Of a DNA stretch of 60,286 nucleotides, positions 58,257 through 60,286 are shown in pieces (within the stretch, counting starts at the first letter, position 1; each line of letters starts with the position of its first letter). The position numbers and the translations under genes were made by a program. Source of the DNA: a virus; the IMG/VR virus record IMGVR_UViG_3300042866_000794, positions 1 through 60,286 of that record, one strand, 5' to 3'. The notes below the pieces were generated by a model. It saw only the letters and a list, made by a program, of their open reading frames with translations. It ran no database searches and was not told where the DNA came from.

Positions 58257-58475
58257 TCACCTCCCGTGAACGTGCAGTAGTTTGTCGATCAAGGAATCAC
58301 ACCAACTCTTCACTTCTTCCAGCACAGCAACGGCCTCGCCATGATCAGCGACAGTGCTTGTGCTTGCGCTTCCGCCGTCTGCCACGGACTCCAGCAAATC
58401 GTACAACGCACGGTACTCGGACTGCCCGACCGCATCTGGGTCAGGCATGTGGTAGTCACCGATCTTTAAGGTCAT
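58257..58475 (-). CDS. Hypothetical early protein, 72 aa
   Basis: Canonical GGAGGTGAGTG start. Acidic helices (AVGQSEYRALYDLLESVADG; VAVLEEVKSWCDSLIDKLLH). Function unknown. Confidence 0.7.
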   Translation of the reverse strand: MTLKIGDYHMPDPDAVGQSEYRALYDLLESVADGGSASTSTVADHGEAVAVLEEVKSWCDSLIDKLLHVHGR

Positions 58476-58696
58476 CACTCACCTCCCTCTGGAAACACCT
58501 CGGTCAACAGCCACTGCACACGCTTATGCTCGTCGGCATAGCCCTTCTTGTCAGCCGCGGATAGTCCGCTGGGCTGCGTCTCGGTTAGATACTGCTGCCA
58601 CACCAGAAGGGCACTGCGCATGGTGGGCAGGCAACCTTCCAGCTTGATGCGATTGACGGCATCCATGATGTTGGCACGCACAGATTCAACGCTCAT
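58475..58696 (-). CDS. Hypothetical early protein, 73 aa
   Basis: Starts MSVESVRANIMDAVNRIKLE after GGAGGGAGTG, then TMRSALLVWQQYLTE. Helical. Stop overlaps the next start. Function unknown. Confidence 0.7.
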   Translation of the reverse strand: MSVESVRANIMDAVNRIKLEGCLPTMRSALLVWQQYLTETQPSGLSAADKKGYADEHKRVQWLLTEVFPEGGE

Positions 58697-58706
58697 CACT
58701 CCCTCC

Positions 58707-58889
58707 TCAAAACGGTATTGCTTCTGCCTCAGTCGGCAACTTCCGCAGTATATCCACCGCCGAGGCATACGCAGCCTGGGCGTACTCATCTTCCCCGAAC
58801 ATGACGATGTCTCGGGCATCCTCCATGTCCCGCTCCACGGCAGCCCGCAGATAGGCAAGCTCCGTGAGGGTCAGCGTCACTGTGATCAT
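58707..58889 (-). CDS. Hypothetical early protein, 60 aa
   Basis: ATG at 58889 with GGAGG at 4 nt. Acidic helical protein (LTELAYLRAAVERDMEDARD; YASAVDILRKLPTEAEAIPF). Function unknown. Confidence 0.7.
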   Translation of the reverse strand: MITVTLTLTELAYLRAAVERDMEDARDIVMFGEDEYAQAAYASAVDILRKLPTEAEAIPF

Positions 58890-59023
58890 GCGTCCTCCAA
58901 AAGAAAACGCCGGATCTCCTGGTAAAGGTCCGGCGCCACATGCTTCAGTTCAGCCTCCGCCAGCACAAGCAGGCGAACGGCCTTGTCTACCAACTCGTCA
59001 GTCCAATGATCGCTCCTTGCCAT
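58886..59023 (-). CDS. Very small early protein, 45 aa
   Basis: Starts MARSDHWTDELVDKAVRLLV after GGAGGGAACCA. Amphipathic helix, no motif. Function unknown. Confidence 0.65.
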   Translation of the reverse strand: MARSDHWTDELVDKAVRLLVLAEAELKHVAPDLYQEIRRFLLEDA

Positions 59024-59360
59024 TGGTTCCCTCCATGGGTTCTGTCTGGTAACGTCGCCACGCCGATCCCTCCGGCCACAAGCCACCCGCCCACTCCAAG
59101 GCATTGGGCCACTGGTCGCTCTTCAGCCAGCGACTGAGCTTGGGCACCCAATACTGGGTGTAGCGGGGTGTGAATCCCAGCTTCTCCAGGCTGGCCTCCA
59201 AGATGGTGTGGTTGTCCTCGCCCGGCACGTAGATGAACTCGCCTTTGCGTGGGTTCTTCTTGAGGACGCCGCATTGCAGGGCGATATCCAGTGGGTACTC
59301 CACCCACGGGGTGTCATCATCTACTATCTGTCGCAGCGCGAGACGTTTCTTGCGTGGCAT
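58998..59360 (-). CDS. Hypothetical early protein, 120 aa
   Basis: Canonical GGAGGTGAGTG start. Basic N-terminus (MPRKKRLALRQIVDDDTPWV), central DIALQCGVLKKNPRKGEFIY. Function unknown. Confidence 0.7.
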   Translation of the reverse strand: MPRKKRLALRQIVDDDTPWVEYPLDIALQCGVLKKNPRKGEFIYVPGEDNHTILEASLEKLGFTPRYTQYWVPKLSRWLKSDQWPNALEWAGGLWPEGSAWRRYQTEPMEGTNGKERSLD

Positions 59361-59632
59361 CACTCACCTCCAAATGCCTTCTTGATCGCAGCCTGGGCCA
59401 TCATAACCGCATCGTCCGCAGACTTGGTGTAGTTCTGTGTGCCAAACTCCTCGTCCATCCGGATCAAGGCGGCCAGGAGATCCGGCGCTGCGGACACCAA
59501 GAACCTGTCGGCCACAACGCCGGATACGATCTCAGCGACAGGCTGCTGCTGATCTTCGTAGGCATAGACCGTATCGCTCGGCCCGCCACGCTCATCGGGC
59601 TGAATGCCCCACGGCCCCGGCGTATGACTCAT
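59360..59632 (-). CDS. HTPGPW-type phage early protein, 90 aa
   Basis: N-terminus MSHTPGPWGIQPDERGGPSD and later RFLVSAAPDLLAALIRMDEE are the signature of a frequent small phage protein (HTPGPW ... AAPDLLAAL ... A-AAI-KA). Function unknown. Confidence 0.75.
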   Translation of the reverse strand: MSHTPGPWGIQPDERGGPSDTVYAYEDQQQPVAEIVSGVVADRFLVSAAPDLLAALIRMDEEFGTQNYTKSADDAVMMAQAAIKKAFGGE

Positions 59633-59874
59633 CACTCCCTCCCTTCTGCTTTGGCGATGGCCTGATCGCAGCCGTGCAGTCCATCGCTTTCGATAAGTTG
59701 ATCCACATAGGTAGCGTCCAGCATCCGCCAGTCGCCGTCTGCCAACTGCTCAAACACTTCACGCATCCGCTTCAGCGTCGCAAGCATCTCCGGTGCCGCC
59801 GCCAGCAACCTCTGGCTCTCTCTCTTGTCTCTCCCCCGCAGGAGGCTGGGGTACTCACTGTCTGGGTATGGCAT
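59632..59874 (-). CDS. Early protein of AAAPEML type, 80 aa
   Basis: RLLAAAPEMLATLKRMREVF and CDQAIAKAEGRE follow the same pattern as the second half of the neighbouring HTPGPW protein, suggesting the two are related by duplication. ATG at 59874 follows AGGAG at 8 nt. Function unknown. Confidence 0.7.
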   Translation of the reverse strand: MPYPDSEYPSLLRGRDKRESQRLLAAAPEMLATLKRMREVFEQLADGDWRMLDATYVDQLIESDGLHGCDQAIAKAEGRE

Positions 59875-59890
59875 ATGAACTGCTCCTGGG

Positions 59891-60169
59891 TTACGACGAA
59901 CACCATCCGCCGATGACAAAGCCCTCGGCAAACTGCACGGCGACTGGCGGCTCCCACTTGTCATGGTTTTCCATGACGTACTGAATCGCCTCTTCCTGCG
60001 TGGCGAGCGTCGGGGCATGCCATTGGATTGCTCCGGTCAGCATCCCGATGCACCCGCTGTACGAATCCCCGTTCTCCCGCAGGCTTGTGTCCACATCGGA
60101 CATCCACTGCGTGAGGATCTCGCTCTTGTCGAAAGTCCGGTACGTTCTGAAGTCGAACACTGCTCCCAC
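59891..60169 (-). CDS. Small conserved phage protein (copy B)
   Basis: Copy of the 9-287 gene with three amino-acid changes (Glu to Val, Gln to Glu, Ala to Thr) and one synonymous change. If the repeat is an assembly overlap this is the same gene, not a second one. Confidence 0.65.
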   Translation of the reverse strand: MGAVFDFRTYRTFDKSEILTQWMSDVDTSLRENGDSYSGCIGMLTGAIQWHAPTLATQEEAIQYVMENHDKWEPPVAVQFAEGFVIGGWCSS

Positions 60170-60286
60170 GGACTGGCTCCCTCTGCAACAGATAGGCCAT
60201 CGCCTGCTCGCCAACGTGGCGAGTGTACGCAGGCGGGAAGCCTTCCTTTAGTTCGTTCCAAGAGATCAGGCGGGTCACCCCCATGG
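59961..60286 (-). pseudogene. Methyltransferase fragment at window edge
   Basis: Copy B of the methyltransferase 3' portion, cut by the window end, so the catalytic motifs are absent here. In the conserved part of its frame, up to the Arg-to-Ser change, the differences from copy A are synonymous (positions 292 and 379 in copy A numbering). Confidence 0.6.

Larger units (their letters stand above)
59883..60286. repeat. Imperfect terminal direct repeat, copy B
   Basis: Equals 1-404 with six substitutions. It holds copy B of the small protein gene and a 5'-truncated piece of the methyltransferase. Counting both copies as one, the genome is about 59,882 bp. Confidence 0.95.

Noticed and set aside
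1-60286. CRISPR array
   Set aside because: No regularly spaced direct repeats of 25-40 bp with unique spacers were seen on either strand; the only tandem repeats are very short (CTCA, GAACAAGC, TGTGTCGC).

Overview
The window is an essentially complete double-stranded DNA phage genome. Its last 404 bases (59883-60286) repeat its first 404 with six mismatches, so the unit length is about 59,882 bp and the sequence closes on itself, either as a circular assembly or as a permuted/terminally redundant genome. It is GC-rich, densely packed, and rich in ATGA/TGATG start-stop overlaps. A large terminase, portal, major capsid protein, two tail-tube-like connector genes and very large low-complexity internal-virion-type proteins suggest a podovirus-like particle. 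No tape-measure or contractile-tail genes are visible. The host cannot be read from the sequence. GC content and the protein families (Cys-rich protein, collagen-like fibre, proteases instead of a recognisable endolysin) would fit a GC-rich aquatic bacterium such as a planctomycete, but that is only an inference.

Layout. (1) Leftward early arm: minus-strand genes run from 6270 down to 1 and, across the junction, from 59874 down to 55166. They comprise more than 35 mostly tiny proteins, nearly all with a strong Shine-Dalgarno (AGGAGG or a close variant). Recognisable members are a GP88-like protein, a C5-cytosine DNA methyltransferase, zinc-ribbon proteins, two 24-residue hydrophobic peptides and a serine recombinase at the far end. 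(2) Divergent control region 6271-6733: palindromes, tandem CTCA and GAACAAGC repeats, and a duplicated AT-rich element. It is the best candidate for an origin and early promoters. (3) Rightward arm: one isolated gene (6734-7306) closed by a terminator; a repeat-bearing gap; then the virion module 7755-40294 (Cys-rich protein, portal-proximal small proteins, ADP-ribosyltransferase-like protein, scaffold, capsid, glycosyltransferase-methyltransferase fusion, terminases, portal, adhesins/fibres, tail tube/nozzle, ejection proteins). (4) A minus-strand tyrosine integrase (40277-41182) next to a tRNA-like segment. (5) Recombination/replication module 41441-45103: RecE-like nuclease, ERF annealing protein, SSB, SF2 helicase. 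(6) Accessory/late module 45081-55374: several nucleases (two HNH, SNase-like, Holliday-junction-resolvase-like, endonuclease VII), a subtilase, a papain-like protease, small membrane proteins likely linked to lysis, and a sigma-70-family factor that runs into the convergent recombinase gene.

How it works together (inference). The integrase suggests a temperate or formerly temperate phage. No DNA polymerase or primase is recognisable, so host replication is probably used, with phage ERF/RecE/SSB/helicase handling recombination and concatemers, and endonuclease VII/resolvases trimming branches before packaging. A phage sigma factor may redirect host RNA polymerase; a recurring motif (GG-N-CA-N-TAGT-N3-TA) just upstream of several structural genes is a candidate cis element.
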